Below, one piece after another: positions 34,976 to 45,769 of a stretch of 64,000 nucleotides of DNA. The position numbers and the translations under genes were made by a program. Below the pieces are notes generated by a model. That model saw only the letters and a list, made by a program, of their open reading frames with translations, was not told the DNA's origin and made no database searches. The stretch comes from Brevundimonas nasdae (GTDB lineage Bacteria; Pseudomonadota; Alphaproteobacteria; Caulobacterales; Caulobacteraceae), in NCBI RefSeq assembly GCF_016654005.1, contig NZ_JAEPWN010000002.1, positions 124,001-188,000 on the forward strand, written 5' to 3'. Within the stretch, counting starts at the first letter, position 1, and each line of letters opens with the position of its first letter.

Positions 34976-36760
34976 ATGAGCTATCGCGCCCCCGTCCGTG
35001 ACCTGGCCTTCACGCTGGAAGCCATCGCCGGAATGCCTGATCTGGCGGCCACCGGCGCCTTCCCGGATTATGACGTCGATGTCGCGGGCGCCGTGCTGGA
35101 AGCTGCGGGTCAGTTCTCAGAAGGCGTGCTGGCGCCGCTGAACCGTATCGGCGACCAGAAGGGCTCGCTCTACGCCAATGGCGCCGTCACCGCCGCGCCC
35201 GGCTTCGTCGACGCCTATCGCCAGTTCGCGCAAGGCGGCTGGACCAGTCTGTCGGCCTCGACCGAGCATGGCGGTCAAGCTCTGCCCAAGGCGCTGGAGC
35301 TGGCGTCCTATGAAACCGTCCACGCCGCAAACATGGCGTTCGGCCTGTGCCCCATGCTGTCCCTGGCCGCCATTGAGGCGCTGGAGCAGGTCGGAACCGA
35401 AGACCAGAAATCGAAATATCTGACCAAGTTGATCAGCGGCGAATGGACCGGGGCCATGGTGCTGACCGAGCCGGGCGCCGGTTCCGACCTGGGCGCGCTG
35501 ACCGCCACCGCCACCCCGAACGGCGACGGCACATACGCGCTGAACGGCCAGAAGATCTTCATCACCTGGGGCGACCACGACGCCACTGACAACATCGTCC
35601 ATCTGGTGCTGGCCCGCCTGCCGGACGCGCCCAAGGGACCAAAGGGCATCAGCCTGTTTCTGACGCCCAAGTTCGCGGTCAAGGATGACGGCAGCCTGGG
35701 CGACCGCAACGCCTTCCGCCCGGTCGGGGTCGAACACAAGCTGGGCATCCACGCCTCGCCCACCTGCGTCATGAGCTATGAAGGCGCCCGCGCCGAACTG
35801 GTCGGTCAGCCTAACCAGGGCCTGGCCCATATGTTCGTCATGATGAACGCCGCGCGTCTGGCCGTCGGCGTCGAAGGCGTCGGCATCGCCGAACGGGCCT
35901 ATCAGCACGCTCTGGCCTATGCGCTGGAGCGCCGTCAGGGCCGCTCCGTCTGGACCGGCGAAGCCAACGCCCCGATCATCGACCATCCCGATGTGCGCCG
36001 CATGCTGGCGGTGATGAAGGCCAAGACCGCCGCCGCCCGCGCCATCTGCCTGTCCACCGGCGTCGCCGCCGATCTGGCCCGCCACGCCGTGAGCGAGGCC
36101 GACCGCAAGAAGTGGAAGGCCCGCGAAGACCTGTTCACCCCCATCGCCAAGGCCTGGTCAACCGATGTCGGCTGCGAGGTCGCCTCGCTGGGCGTTCAGG
36201 TTCACGGCGGCATGGGCTTCATCGAGGAAACCGGCGCGGCCCAATACTACCGCGACGCCCGCATCGCCCCGATCTACGAAGGCACCAACGGCATCCAGGC
36301 CATGGATCTTGTCGGGCGCAAGCTGTCGATGGACGGCGGCGAGTCGGCCAAGGTCCTGATCGCTGACATGAAGGCCACGCTCGCGGACCTGTCGCGCCTC
36401 TATTCGGGCAAGCCGGTCGAGCGTTTCGACACGGCCATCGAAGCGGTTGAGGACGCCACCCTGTGGCTGCTGGACCAGAAGACCAACCCGGACGCCGCCG
36501 CCGACGTGCTGGCCGCCGCCGACGCCTATCTGAAACTGCTGGGCGACGTGGTCGGCGGCTGGATGCTGGCCAAGGGCGCGCTGGCGGCCAAGGCGAAGCT
36601 GGACGCCAACGACGGCGATCCGGTCTGGCTGCAGGGCAAGCTGGACCTGTACGAAGTCTATGCCGCCAATGTGCTGGGCCATGTGTCGAGCCGTCTGGCC
36701 GCCGTCGGCCAGGGCGGCGACCTGCTGCGCCGGATCAGCGCTGACGTGCTTGCCGGCTGA
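34976..36760 (+). CDS. Acyl-CoA dehydrogenase with C-terminal extension
   Basis: The 594-residue flavoenzyme oxidises an acyl-CoA to the 2-enoyl-CoA. The family start SYRAPVRDLAFTLEAIAGM, the FAD-binding signature MVLTEPGAGSDLGALTATA, the substrate loop FITWGDHDATDN and the base E435 in IAPIYEGTNGIQAMDLVGRKL are all present. The final 130 residues form the extra C-terminal domain found in the long acyl-CoA dehydrogenases, the group that also includes DmdC (3-methylmercaptopropionyl-CoA dehydrogenase). The natural substrate cannot be told from sequence; no other beta-oxidation gene is adjacent. Confidence 0.92.
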   Translation: MSYRAPVRDLAFTLEAIAGMPDLAATGAFPDYDVDVAGAVLEAAGQFSEGVLAPLNRIGDQKGSLYANGAVTAAPGFVDAYRQFAQGGWTSLSASTEHGGQALPKALELASYETVHAANMAFGLCPMLSLAAIEALEQVGTEDQKSKYLTKLISGEWTGAMVLTEPGAGSDLGALTATATPNGDGTYALNGQKIFITWGDHDATDNIVHLVLARLPDAPKGPKGISLFLTPKFAVKDDGSLGDRNAFRPVGVEHKLGIHASPTCVMSYEGARAELVGQPNQGLAHMFVMMNAARLAVGVEGVGIAERAYQHALAYALERRQGRSVWTGEANAPIIDHPDVRRMLAVMKAKTAAARAICLSTGVAADLARHAVSEADRKKWKAREDLFTPIAKAWSTDVGCEVASLGVQVHGGMGFIEETGAAQYYRDARIAPIYEGTNGIQAMDLVGRKLSMDGGESAKVLIADMKATLADLSRLYSGKPVERFDTAIEAVEDATLWLLDQKTNPDAAADVLAAADAYLKLLGDVVGGWMLAKGALAAKAKLDANDGDPVWLQGKLDLYEVYAANVLGHVSSRLAAVGQGGDLLRRISADVLAG

Positions 36761-36784
36761 TCGGGGATCGCACGGAGCGCCGGG

Positions 36785-37615
36785 TCAAGGCCGACCCGGC
36801 GCATCCAACAGCGCGATGGCTTCCCGAACATAGGCGGTATGGGCGATGACGCCCAGCCCGATGCCCTGCCCTTGCCCCTGGGGCTGGCCCACCGGACCTG
36901 GGGCCACGACCTCCTTGATGACCACGCCGGCGATGACGGGCGGCTGCCCCGCTGCGCCGCCGCCGGGCCTGAACACCGGGCCGCCGGAATCGCCGGGAAA
37001 CACGCGGAAGTCCAAAAGGAAGGTCGGAAACACCCTGATCGGCGTCAACGGCCACGAGGCGATCCGTCCGACCCGCAGGATCGGAAAGCCCGCGCGATTT
37101 GATGACAGGCCGCCCGGAAAGCCCAACGTGAACAACTCGTCCCCCGCTGCTGCGCCCGCAGTCTCAAACTCCTCGGCTTCCGCCAGCCAGGCCAGGGGAA
37201 TCGCGGCCCGTGCAAAGGCCTCCGGCGCCGTGACCTCCATCACCGCAATGTCGCGATCGGGCGGCGTGCTCCAGAGCGGGTTCAGCGCTGCATCTCGAAT
37301 CTCCAGCGGCTGAGGGCTGAAACGCCATCCCCCATCCGACTGTTGGACCCGCCACCCGACCCTCGCGGACCGCTCCGGCATCTGCTCAAGCACATGACGC
37401 GCGGTGACCAGCACGGTTCGCGGCGCACCGTTCGGGCGTGGTGCATTGACCAGAAAGGCTGTCGCAACAGTTCGCAGGCCCTCGCCCGACGGCTGGTCGA
37501 TCTGGACCGTGGCGTTGATGACCGCCGCTGCAGCGTCGCGCCGCGGGTCGGCCGCCCTCGCCTCTGCAAAAGCCGTCTCGACGGGTGCAGGGGCTGAAAT
37601 CTGATCGGCGAACAT
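36785..37615 (-). CDS. Trypsin-like serine protease without visible signal peptide
   Basis: The protein (276 residues from the ATG at 37615) has the trypsin-fold triad: His in LVTARHVLEQM, Asp in PPDRDIAVMEV and Ser in FPGDSGGPVFRPG. No export signal or membrane segment is visible, and the C-terminal third contains a Gly/Pro/Gln-rich loop (GPVGQPQGQGQGIGLG) before the last helix. A GTG at 37684 would add 23 charged residues that do not look like a signal either. Its target is unknown. The gene is divergent from an oligopeptidase B-like gene, 89 bases apart. Confidence 0.72.
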   Translation of the reverse strand: MFADQISAPAPVETAFAEARAADPRRDAAAAVINATVQIDQPSGEGLRTVATAFLVNAPRPNGAPRTVLVTARHVLEQMPERSARVGWRVQQSDGGWRFSPQPLEIRDAALNPLWSTPPDRDIAVMEVTAPEAFARAAIPLAWLAEAEEFETAGAAAGDELFTLGFPGGLSSNRAGFPILRVGRIASWPLTPIRVFPTFLLDFRVFPGDSGGPVFRPGGGAAGQPPVIAGVVIKEVVAPGPVGQPQGQGQGIGLGVIAHTAYVREAIALLDAPGRP

Positions 37616-37704
37616 CAATCGAACCGGCTTTTCTGGCTTTTCTTCATTTGACGCCGCCCCCCGGCGCCGCACAAGGTCCGTCACTCGAACCAGGGGGCAA
37701 CGAC

Positions 37705-39873
37705 ATGAATCGACGCGAAATGATCCTATCTACGGCGATGACCGCCGCCGCAGTCGCCACGCCCGCCCTCGCCCGCCAGCCTACCGGACCCTCGATGCCC
37801 CAACCTCCTGTCGCCAAGAAAATCCCTGTCGTCATCGAACAATTGGGCCGCACCCGGACCGACGACTATCAATGGATGAAGGACGACAACTGGCAGGCTG
37901 TCCTGCGTGATCCGACCCTGATCAAGGCCGAGGTCAAGGAGCACCTGACCGCCGAGAACGCCTATCGCGAAGCCATGATGGCCTCCACCGTCCCGCTGCA
38001 AGAGACGATGTTCGCGGAGATGCGCGGACGCATCAAGGAAGACGATTCCTCCGTTCCCGCCCCCGACGGCCCGTGGGAATACTACGTCCGCTACAACACC
38101 GGCGACCAGCACCCCCTCTATTGCCGCAAGCCGCGTGACGGCGGCGCAGAGACCATTCTGCTTGACGCCAACGTCCTGGCCGAGGGCAAGGCCTATTCGG
38201 AAATCTCGGCGGCTTCCCACAGCCCCGACCACGCCCTGTTCGCCTATGCCGAGGACGCGCAAGGCTCCGAGGTTCACAAGATCTACGTCAAGGACATCGC
38301 CTCGGGCGAAGTCCTGCCCGCCGTTATCGAAAGCGCCACCGGCGACTTCACCTTCTCGCCGGACAGCCAGTGGATCTTCTGGACCAACCGCGACGACAAC
38401 GGACGCCCGGACAAGATCTTCCGTCGCCCAGTGCGCGGCGGTGAAACCACCCTGGTCTATGAGGAGGCCGACGACGGCATGTTCATCGGCGTAGGCCGCA
38501 CCTCCGACGACCAGTTCATCGTCATCAGCATCCAGAACCAGGAAACCTCAGAGGCGCGCTATATTCCCGGCGCCACCCCGACGGCTGAACCTGTCGTGCT
38601 GGAGCCGCGCGTGGTGGCGACCCGTTACGATGTCGATCACTGGGCAGACCGTTGGGTGATCCGCACCAATGCGGACGACGCCGTGGACTTCAAGATCATC
38701 GAGGCCCCGACCGCATCGCCCGCCAAGGCGAACTGGAAGGATCTGGTCGCCCATACGCCCGGCCGCTTCATCGAAGGCCTGGACCTGACCAGGGACCACC
38801 TGGCCCGTCAGGAGCGCGCGGACGCCAACACACGCATCATCATCCGCGACCGCGCCGGCGCTGAGCACGAGATCGCCGTGGATGAACCCGCCTTCGCCCT
38901 GTCGCTGGCGGGTGCGTCGGAGTTCAACACGGTCAAGACCCGCTACGCCTACAACTCGCCGTCGACGCCGACCCAGACGTTCGACTACGACATGGCGACG
39001 CGTGAGCGGACGCTGCGCAAGACGCAGGAAATCCCTTCGGGCCACAACATCGCCGACTATGTCGTCGAGCGGCTGAACGCCCCCGCATCCGACGGGCAGC
39101 TGGTGCCGGTGACGCTGCTGCGGCGCAAGGACACCCCGGTCGACGGCTCGGCGCCCCTGCTGCTTTACGGCTATGGCTCGTACGGCATTCCCATGCCCGC
39201 CAGTTTCTCGGCCAACCGACTGTCGCTGGTGAACCGGGGCTGGATCTACGCCATCGCCCATATCCGCGGCGGTTCGGACAAGGGCTGGGGCTGGTTCCTG
39301 GGCGCCCGGCGCATGACCAAGAAGAACACCTTCACCGACTTCATCGCCGCTGCAGAACACCTGATCGACCGCAACTACGCCGCCGCTGGAAACATCGTCG
39401 CCCAGGGCGGATCGGCCGGCGGGATGCTGATGGGCGCGGTCAACAACATGCGGCCCGACCTGTGGGCGGGCGTGATCGGCCAGGTGCCCTTCGTCGACGT
39501 GATCAACACCATGAGCGACACCTCGTTGCCCCTGACGCCGCCGGAATGGCCCGAGTGGGGCAATCCCATCGAGGACGCCGCCGCCTACGACTATATGTAC
39601 AGCTACAGCCCCTATGATCAGGTCGAGGCCAAGGCCTATCCGGCGGTGCTGGCGACCGGCGGCCTGTCGGACCCGCGCGTCACCTATTGGGAGCCGGAAA
39701 AATGGGTCGCCAAGCTGCGTCCCGCCACCACCTCCGGCAAGCCGGTGCTGCTGAAGATCAACATGGAGGCCGGGCATGGCGGCGCGGCGGGCCGATTCGA
39801 CTACTTGAAGGAGGTCGCCCACGACTACGCCTTCGCCATCTGGGCCATCGACAAGGGCTGGGAGAAGGCGTGA
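37705..39873 (+). CDS. Exported S9A prolyl oligopeptidase family enzyme, oligopeptidase B-like
   Basis: The protein (722 residues) begins MNRREMILSTAMTAAAVATPALA, a twin-arginine type signal with a likely cut after ALA, so it should reach the periplasm. The mature part has a beta-propeller region and a C-terminal alpha/beta hydrolase domain with the nucleophile S570 in AQGGSAGGMLMGA, the charge-relay segment, and H691 in EAGHGGAAG. The GWGWFLGARRMTKKNTFTDF and DDYQWMKDD segments match oligopeptidase B, which cleaves peptides after basic residues. ATG at 37705 has AGGGGG upstream. The stop overlaps the GTG of the next gene. Confidence 0.9.
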   Translation: MNRREMILSTAMTAAAVATPALARQPTGPSMPQPPVAKKIPVVIEQLGRTRTDDYQWMKDDNWQAVLRDPTLIKAEVKEHLTAENAYREAMMASTVPLQETMFAEMRGRIKEDDSSVPAPDGPWEYYVRYNTGDQHPLYCRKPRDGGAETILLDANVLAEGKAYSEISAASHSPDHALFAYAEDAQGSEVHKIYVKDIASGEVLPAVIESATGDFTFSPDSQWIFWTNRDDNGRPDKIFRRPVRGGETTLVYEEADDGMFIGVGRTSDDQFIVISIQNQETSEARYIPGATPTAEPVVLEPRVVATRYDVDHWADRWVIRTNADDAVDFKIIEAPTASPAKANWKDLVAHTPGRFIEGLDLTRDHLARQERADANTRIIIRDRAGAEHEIAVDEPAFALSLAGASEFNTVKTRYAYNSPSTPTQTFDYDMATRERTLRKTQEIPSGHNIADYVVERLNAPASDGQLVPVTLLRRKDTPVDGSAPLLLYGYGSYGIPMPASFSANRLSLVNRGWIYAIAHIRGGSDKGWGWFLGARRMTKKNTFTDFIAAAEHLIDRNYAAAGNIVAQGGSAGGMLMGAVNNMRPDLWAGVIGQVPFVDVINTMSDTSLPLTPPEWPEWGNPIEDAAAYDYMYSYSPYDQVEAKAYPAVLATGGLSDPRVTYWEPEKWVAKLRPATTSGKPVLLKINMEAGHGGAAGRFDYLKEVAHDYAFAIWAIDKGWEKA

Positions 39874-40433
39874 GCGAACTGTTGCTGCGCGACGTTCGGT
39901 CCGACGACTTCCCCGTCATAACCGCCATCTACGCCGAGAGTGTCGCCAACGGTCGCGGCACTTTCGAGCTGGAGCCCCCAGACGAGGCGGAAATGCGGTC
40001 GCGCTTTGCGGCTGTCGAGGCGTTGGGCCTGCCTCGCCTCGTGGTGGAGATCGACGGCGCGGTGGTCGGTTATGCCTATGCGGGGCCGTTTCGCACCCGT
40101 CAGGCCTATCGCTACATGGTCGAGGATTCGATCTACGTCGCGCCACAGGCTCGGGGGCGCGGCGTCGCCGGGGCGCTGCTCGACGCGTTGATCGTGCGAT
40201 GCGAGGCGATGGGCCTGCGTCAGATGGTGGCGGTGATCGGGGATGCGGAGAACACAGGCTCCATCGCCCTGCACCGCACCCGGGGCTTCTCCGACGCAGG
40301 CGTCTTCAAGGCCGCGGGCTGGAAGCACGATGACTGGCGCGACGTCATCTTCATGCAACTGCCTCTGAACTCGGGCGCCGAGACAGCGCCCGACGCGCCG
40401 GGCTTGCCACTGGTGGACAAAAAGTCGGTTTAA
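39870..40433 (+). CDS. GNAT N-acetyltransferase, phosphinothricin-acetyltransferase-like
   Basis: This 187-residue acetyltransferase has the acetyl-CoA loop APQARGRGVAGALLDALI and the later IALHRTRGFSDAGVFKAAGWKHDDWRDVIFMQ. The latter matches the PAT/MddA group that acetylates phosphinothricin, methionine sulfone or similar amino acid analogues. The GTG start lies in a 4-base overlap with the oligopeptidase stop, so the two are coupled. A natural substrate cannot be inferred. The last 20 residues (ETAPDAPGLPLVDKKSV) are variable. Confidence 0.88.
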   Translation: MSELLLRDVRSDDFPVITAIYAESVANGRGTFELEPPDEAEMRSRFAAVEALGLPRLVVEIDGAVVGYAYAGPFRTRQAYRYMVEDSIYVAPQARGRGVAGALLDALIVRCEAMGLRQMVAVIGDAENTGSIALHRTRGFSDAGVFKAAGWKHDDWRDVIFMQLPLNSGAETAPDAPGLPLVDKKSV

Positions 40434-40459
40434 GGCGGACCTGTTGTCAGCCGTCTCGG

Positions 40460-40588
40460 CTACAGGATCGCGAAATGCTTGGCCGTCGCATAGGCGACGA
40501 CGGCCGCCGTCGTCAGCGCGCCAACGCCGCAGACGAGCAGCACCAGCCGGATATGCCGGTGCAGATGGTAAAGCAGTTCGCCAATCAT
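40460..40588 (-). CDS. Small membrane protein, 42 residues, unknown function
   Basis: A short frame reads MIGELLYHLHRHIRLVLLV and continues CGVGALTTAAVVAYATAKHFAIL, a single strong transmembrane helix with histidines near the membrane edge. GGGGCGG lies about 5 bases before the ATG. Codon use (third-position G/C) fits the surrounding genes and no other gene occupies the place, so I consider it real but unproven. It lies downstream of pyrG on the same strand, separated by 100 bases including an inverted repeat. No homologue is recognised from sequence alone. Confidence 0.5.
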   Translation of the reverse strand: MIGELLYHLHRHIRLVLLVCGVGALTTAAVVAYATAKHFAIL

Positions 40589-40642
40589 CGACCGCCCCAG
40601 TTGGCGGGCTGAACAGGCCAGTCCGCCCTAACCTTGATATCG

Positions 40643-40674
40643 CAAGGCCGACGTTAAGCTAAATCGCGGCCTTG
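40643..40674. terminator. Inverted repeat after pyrG, possible terminator
   Basis: CAAGGCCG (40643-40650) pairs perfectly with CGGCCTTG (40667-40674) across a 16-base AT-rich loop, 15 bases beyond the pyrG stop. No T-run follows in the pyrG direction, so it may be a weak terminator or an operator-like site for the 42-residue gene. Confidence 0.35.
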
Positions 40675-40688
40675 TGAACAGGGTTATA

Positions 40689-42404
<1,716 letters not shown>

Positions 42405-42414
42405 TCAAAAGAAG

Positions 42415-42438
42415 AAAGCGCGCCCTGCGGCGCGCTTT
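42415..42438 (-). terminator. Intrinsic terminator after secG
   Basis: AAAGCGCGCC and GGCGCGCTTT form a perfect 10-bp stem around CTGC. In the secG direction (minus) it is followed by CTTCTTTTGATC, a T-rich tract. It separates tpiA-secG from pyrG. Confidence 0.88.
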
Positions 42439-42464
42439 CGGGAAGTCGATTGTGGCCGTCCGGC

Positions 42465-42905
42465 TTACTGGGCGGGAGGCGACGCAGGCGCCGGAGCAGG
42501 CGTGTGGGCGGCAGCCGAAGGCAGGCTGGCTTCCAGATCGTCCAGCGAAGGCGCGGTCGGGCGTGCCGGGGCGGCAGGCTGGGGCTGAGCCGGTTGCTGC
42601 TGCTGAGTCTGCGGCTGCGTCGCCAGCGAGCCAACGGCGTTGGCGTCGATGATGGAGACAGATGCGCGATCCATGTTGCCGACAACGGTCAGGGCGATGG
42701 TCAGGGCGAAAAGGATGCCCGCCAGCCACCAGGTCACGACCGTCAGCAGATTGCCGGCACCGCGCGCCGTCATGAAGCCCGACGGGCCTCCGCCCATGCC
42801 GAGCGCGCCGCCTTCGGAGCGCTGCAGCAGCACAACGCCCGTCAGGGAGATGGCGACGATGATGATGGCGACGAGCAGGATGGTCTGGAGCATGGCGTCA
42901 TTCAT
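42465..42905 (-). CDS. secG: Preprotein translocase subunit SecG
   Basis: SecG assists SecYE in protein export. The 146-residue protein has the two-helix core: LQTILLVAIIIVAISLTGVVLLQRSEGG, then GGPSGFMTARGAGNLLTVVTWWLAGILFALTIALTV. The C-terminal 65 residues are a Pro/Ala/Gln-rich tail (TQPQTQQQQPAQPQPAAPARP), longer than the E. coli protein. Such tails are common in alphaproteobacteria. It follows tpiA by 64 bases and ends 27 bases before a strong terminator. Confidence 0.93.
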   Translation of the reverse strand: MNDAMLQTILLVAIIIVAISLTGVVLLQRSEGGALGMGGGPSGFMTARGAGNLLTVVTWWLAGILFALTIALTVVGNMDRASVSIIDANAVGSLATQPQTQQQQPAQPQPAAPARPTAPSLDDLEASLPSAAAHTPAPAPASPPAQ

Positions 42906-42969
42906 GTGGGCGCGGATGTGCGCCGATCAAGCGGCGGGCTCTATCATTGAAGCCCGCGCGGGGCAAACA

Positions 42970-43719
42970 TCATGCGGCCCTGATGATCTTGAGAAAATCG
43001 TCCGCCTTCAGGGAAGCGCCGCCAACCAACGCGCCGCCGACCTCGGCCGTGGCCAGAATGTCGGCTGCATTGTCGGGTTTGACCGAGCCGCCATAGAGAA
43101 TAGGCGTCTTCGCCGCGCCCTGCCCCAACCGGGCGACGATTGCAGACCGAATCGCCGCGTGCACCTCGGCGATCTGCTCCAGCGTCGGGGTCAGGCCGGT
43201 GCCGATGGCCCACACCGGCTCATAGGCGACGGCGAAATCACGTTCTGCCAGACTATCCGGCAACGAACCGGCGACCTGGGCCGACACCACGGCGACCGCA
43301 TCGCCCGCTTCGCGCTGCTCCAGCGTTTCGCCGACGCAGACAATCGGCTCCAGCCCGGCGGCTATGGCCGCCTCGACCTTGGCCGCCACATCTGCGTCCG
43401 TCTCGCCAAAACCAGCACGACGTTCCGAATGCCCCAGAATCACCAGCGTAGCGCCCGCATCGGTCAGCATTTCCGCCGACACCGAGCCGGTGAATGCGCC
43501 CTGCGGCTTGTCGTGACAGTCCTGCCCGCCCAGTTCGACCTTGCCGCCGTCCAGCGTGCTCCGCATCCGATCCAGTAGGGTGGCGGGCGGGCATAGGGCC
43601 ACGCGGCAGTTGGCGGATTGGGCCTTGATTGCGTCCTGCAACGCCTGGGCTTCGGCCAGAGAGGCCGTCAGGCCGTGCATCTTCCAATTGCCAGCGATCA
43701 ACTTCACGGATTGTTTCAT
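42970..43719 (-). CDS. tpiA: Triosephosphate isomerase
   Basis: TpiA interconverts dihydroxyacetone phosphate and glyceraldehyde 3-phosphate. The 249-residue barrel begins MKQSVKLIAGNWKMHG with catalytic K13, has the histidine in VILGHSERRAGF, the catalytic glutamate in VAYEPVWAIGTGLTP, and the phosphate loop ILYGGSVKPDNAADI. I chose ATG at 43719 because the family starts at this point; the open frame reaches 43782 with an unrelated basic stretch. It is divergent from ppiD. Confidence 0.96.
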   Translation of the reverse strand: MKQSVKLIAGNWKMHGLTASLAEAQALQDAIKAQSANCRVALCPPATLLDRMRSTLDGGKVELGGQDCHDKPQGAFTGSVSAEMLTDAGATLVILGHSERRAGFGETDADVAAKVEAAIAAGLEPIVCVGETLEQREAGDAVAVVSAQVAGSLPDSLAERDFAVAYEPVWAIGTGLTPTLEQIAEVHAAIRSAIVARLGQGAAKTPILYGGSVKPDNAADILATAEVGGALVGGASLKADDFLKIIRAA

Positions 43720-43858
43720 GCGGCCCTGTCTAGGCGCCCAAAACAGGTAAGCCAAGACCCGTCGCCGCAATCTGAACATCATGCCGTCCTTGCGGGGGCG
43801 CGTGTCGCCCGACTATACGCCGAAGTGACGCCACTGTCGGCCAGTCCCGGGTTTTCGA

Positions 43859-45769
43859 ATGATCACCGCCTTCCGCGCCTTTTCCCGATCCAAATGGGCC
43901 GCCGGCCTGCTCGTCCTGATTGCGGTCAGTTTCGTGATCGTCGGCGCGCGCATGGATGTCTTCGACAACCTTGGGCCCAAGCACGTCATCAGCGCGGGCG
44001 ATCGCTCGATGAGCGAAGTCGAGTTCCGCACAGCCTTCGACCGCGTGCGTGAACGCGTGCAGGAGCAGGCCGGTCGTCCGCTGACGAACGCCGACCTGGT
44101 GGCGGAAAACATCCACGTCCGCTTCCTGGACAGCCAGACCGAGCAGCTGGGCTTCCTGAACTGGGCCTGGAAGGCCGGTCTGCGTCCCGGCAAGGAGCTG
44201 ATCATCAAGCAGATCCGCCAGATCCCCGCCTTCTTCAACTCAGTCACCGGCCAGTTCGATCAGCAGGCCTACCAGGCCGCACTGGCCCAACAGAACCTGA
44301 CCCCGGCCATGCTGGAGCAGGATCTTCGCGACCAGTACGCGACCGAACACTTCGGCGCCGCCGTCTATGCCGGCGCCCGCGTGCCGCGCATCTATGGCGC
44401 GCTTCTGGCGGGGCAGGCGTTCGAACGCCGCGACGGCCGCTGGTTCGAAGTCACCCAGGCCATGGCGGGTCAGGTCGCTGCGCCCACCGACGCGCAACTG
44501 AACGCCTTCATTCAGGAAAACGCCGCCCGCCTTCGCGCGCCGGAGTTCCGCACGGTTTCGGTCGTGCTGTTCTCGCCGGATCCCGCCGCCAACGCGCCGA
44601 TCCCGGAAGCGCGCATCGTCGAGCGCTTCAACTTCAAGAAGGACAGCCTGGGCCAGCCCGAGACCCGCACCTTCGTCACTCTGACCGCGCCGAACCGTGA
44701 GACGGCAGACAAGATCGCCGCCGCCCTGCGCTCCGGTAAGTCGCCCGTCGACGCTGGACGCGAAAACAACGTCACGCCCGCCACCTTCACCGATCAACCG
44801 CGCAGCGCCCTGGGCGACCAGGCTGTTGCGGCGGCTGTGTTCGGTCTGCAAGCGGATCAGGTGTCCACACCGATCCAGGCTGGCGTCGGTTTCGCTGTCG
44901 CCAAGGTGACCAGCATCAAGGCCGGTCAAGCCGCAACGCTTGAAAGCGCCCGTCAGGAGATCATCGCAGAACTGCGTGCTGAAGACGCCAAGACCCAGAC
45001 CTACGCCAAGGTCGAGAAGTACGAAGCCGCCCACCAGGCCGGCAAGGGTCTGGCGGACGCTGCACGTGAAGCCGGTGCCCGCATCGTTGACCTGCCGCCC
45101 TTCACCCAGGACGGCAAACTGCCTAACGGCCAGGGCCTGAACGCGCCGCCGCAAATCTTCCAGACCGCCTGGACCCTGGCCAAGGGCGGCGAAAGCGATG
45201 TGATCGACGCCGGTCAGGGCCAGTATTTCGCCGTGCGCCTGAACGACATCCGCCCATCGGCCCTGCCGACCCTGGCTGAGGTTCGCGAGCCTCTGGCCGT
45301 CGAATGGACCCGTCGTGAAGTCATGCGCCGCCTGTCGGCCAAGGCCGATGAACTGGCAGGCCAGATTCGCGCTGGTCAGGACGTCGCCGCCGTCGCCCGT
45401 TCGGTCAACGCGCCGCTGATCACGCGCACCAACGTCGTGCGCGATCAGGCCACGGTTCAGTCGCTGGGTCAGGGCATTGTCCAAGGCCTGTTTGGTCAGT
45501 CCAAGGGTCAGGTCTTCGCTCAGCCCGCCTCTGAAAACGCCTATGTCGTCGGTCGCGTGGACAACATCCACGCCGCTGATCCGGCTGTCGCTGGTCCGCT
45601 GGCCGAACAAGCGCGCCCGCGCATGACGCAGGAACTGATCCAGGCCATGGTTCAGGCCTCCTTCTCCGCTGGCGCTCAACGCTCCAAGGCCAAGAACGAC
45701 CCCGCGCTGGCGCGCACGGCCCTGGGCCTGTCCGCCACGGGCTCCGCTCCCGCAGCCCCGGCGCAATGA
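43859..45769 (+). CDS. ppiD: Periplasmic folding factor with SurA N-terminal domain, PpiD-like
   Basis: The 636-residue protein is anchored by one N-terminal helix (KWAAGLLVLIAVSFVIVGARMDVFD) and has a SurA/PpiD type chaperone N-domain (ISAGDRSMSEVEFRTAFDRVRE). A parvulin-like middle domain follows, with a helical C-terminal part. PpiD sits at the Sec exit and helps newly exported proteins fold. The parvulin region (about 230-360) is divergent, so isomerase activity is uncertain. Its stop overlaps the trpE ATG (ATGA). The coupling with trpE is notable because they share no pathway. Confidence 0.88.
   Translation: MITAFRAFSRSKWAAGLLVLIAVSFVIVGARMDVFDNLGPKHVISAGDRSMSEVEFRTAFDRVRERVQEQAGRPLTNADLVAENIHVRFLDSQTEQLGFLNWAWKAGLRPGKELIIKQIRQIPAFFNSVTGQFDQQAYQAALAQQNLTPAMLEQDLRDQYATEHFGAAVYAGARVPRIYGALLAGQAFERRDGRWFEVTQAMAGQVAAPTDAQLNAFIQENAARLRAPEFRTVSVVLFSPDPAANAPIPEARIVERFNFKKDSLGQPETRTFVTLTAPNRETADKIAAALRSGKSPVDAGRENNVTPATFTDQPRSALGDQAVAAAVFGLQADQVSTPIQAGVGFAVAKVTSIKAGQAATLESARQEIIAELRAEDAKTQTYAKVEKYEAAHQAGKGLADAAREAGARIVDLPPFTQDGKLPNGQGLNAPPQIFQTAWTLAKGGESDVIDAGQGQYFAVRLNDIRPSALPTLAEVREPLAVEWTRREVMRRLSAKADELAGQIRAGQDVAAVARSVNAPLITRTNVVRDQATVQSLGQGIVQGLFGQSKGQVFAQPASENAYVVGRVDNIHAADPAVAGPLAEQARPRMTQELIQAMVQASFSAGAQRSKAKNDPALARTALGLSATGSAPAAPAQ

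Noticed and set aside
43720..43858. Tryptophan attenuator upstream of ppiD-trpE
   Set aside because: The only small frame there (from the ATG near 43783) contains no Trp codon and no terminator-like hairpin series is visible.
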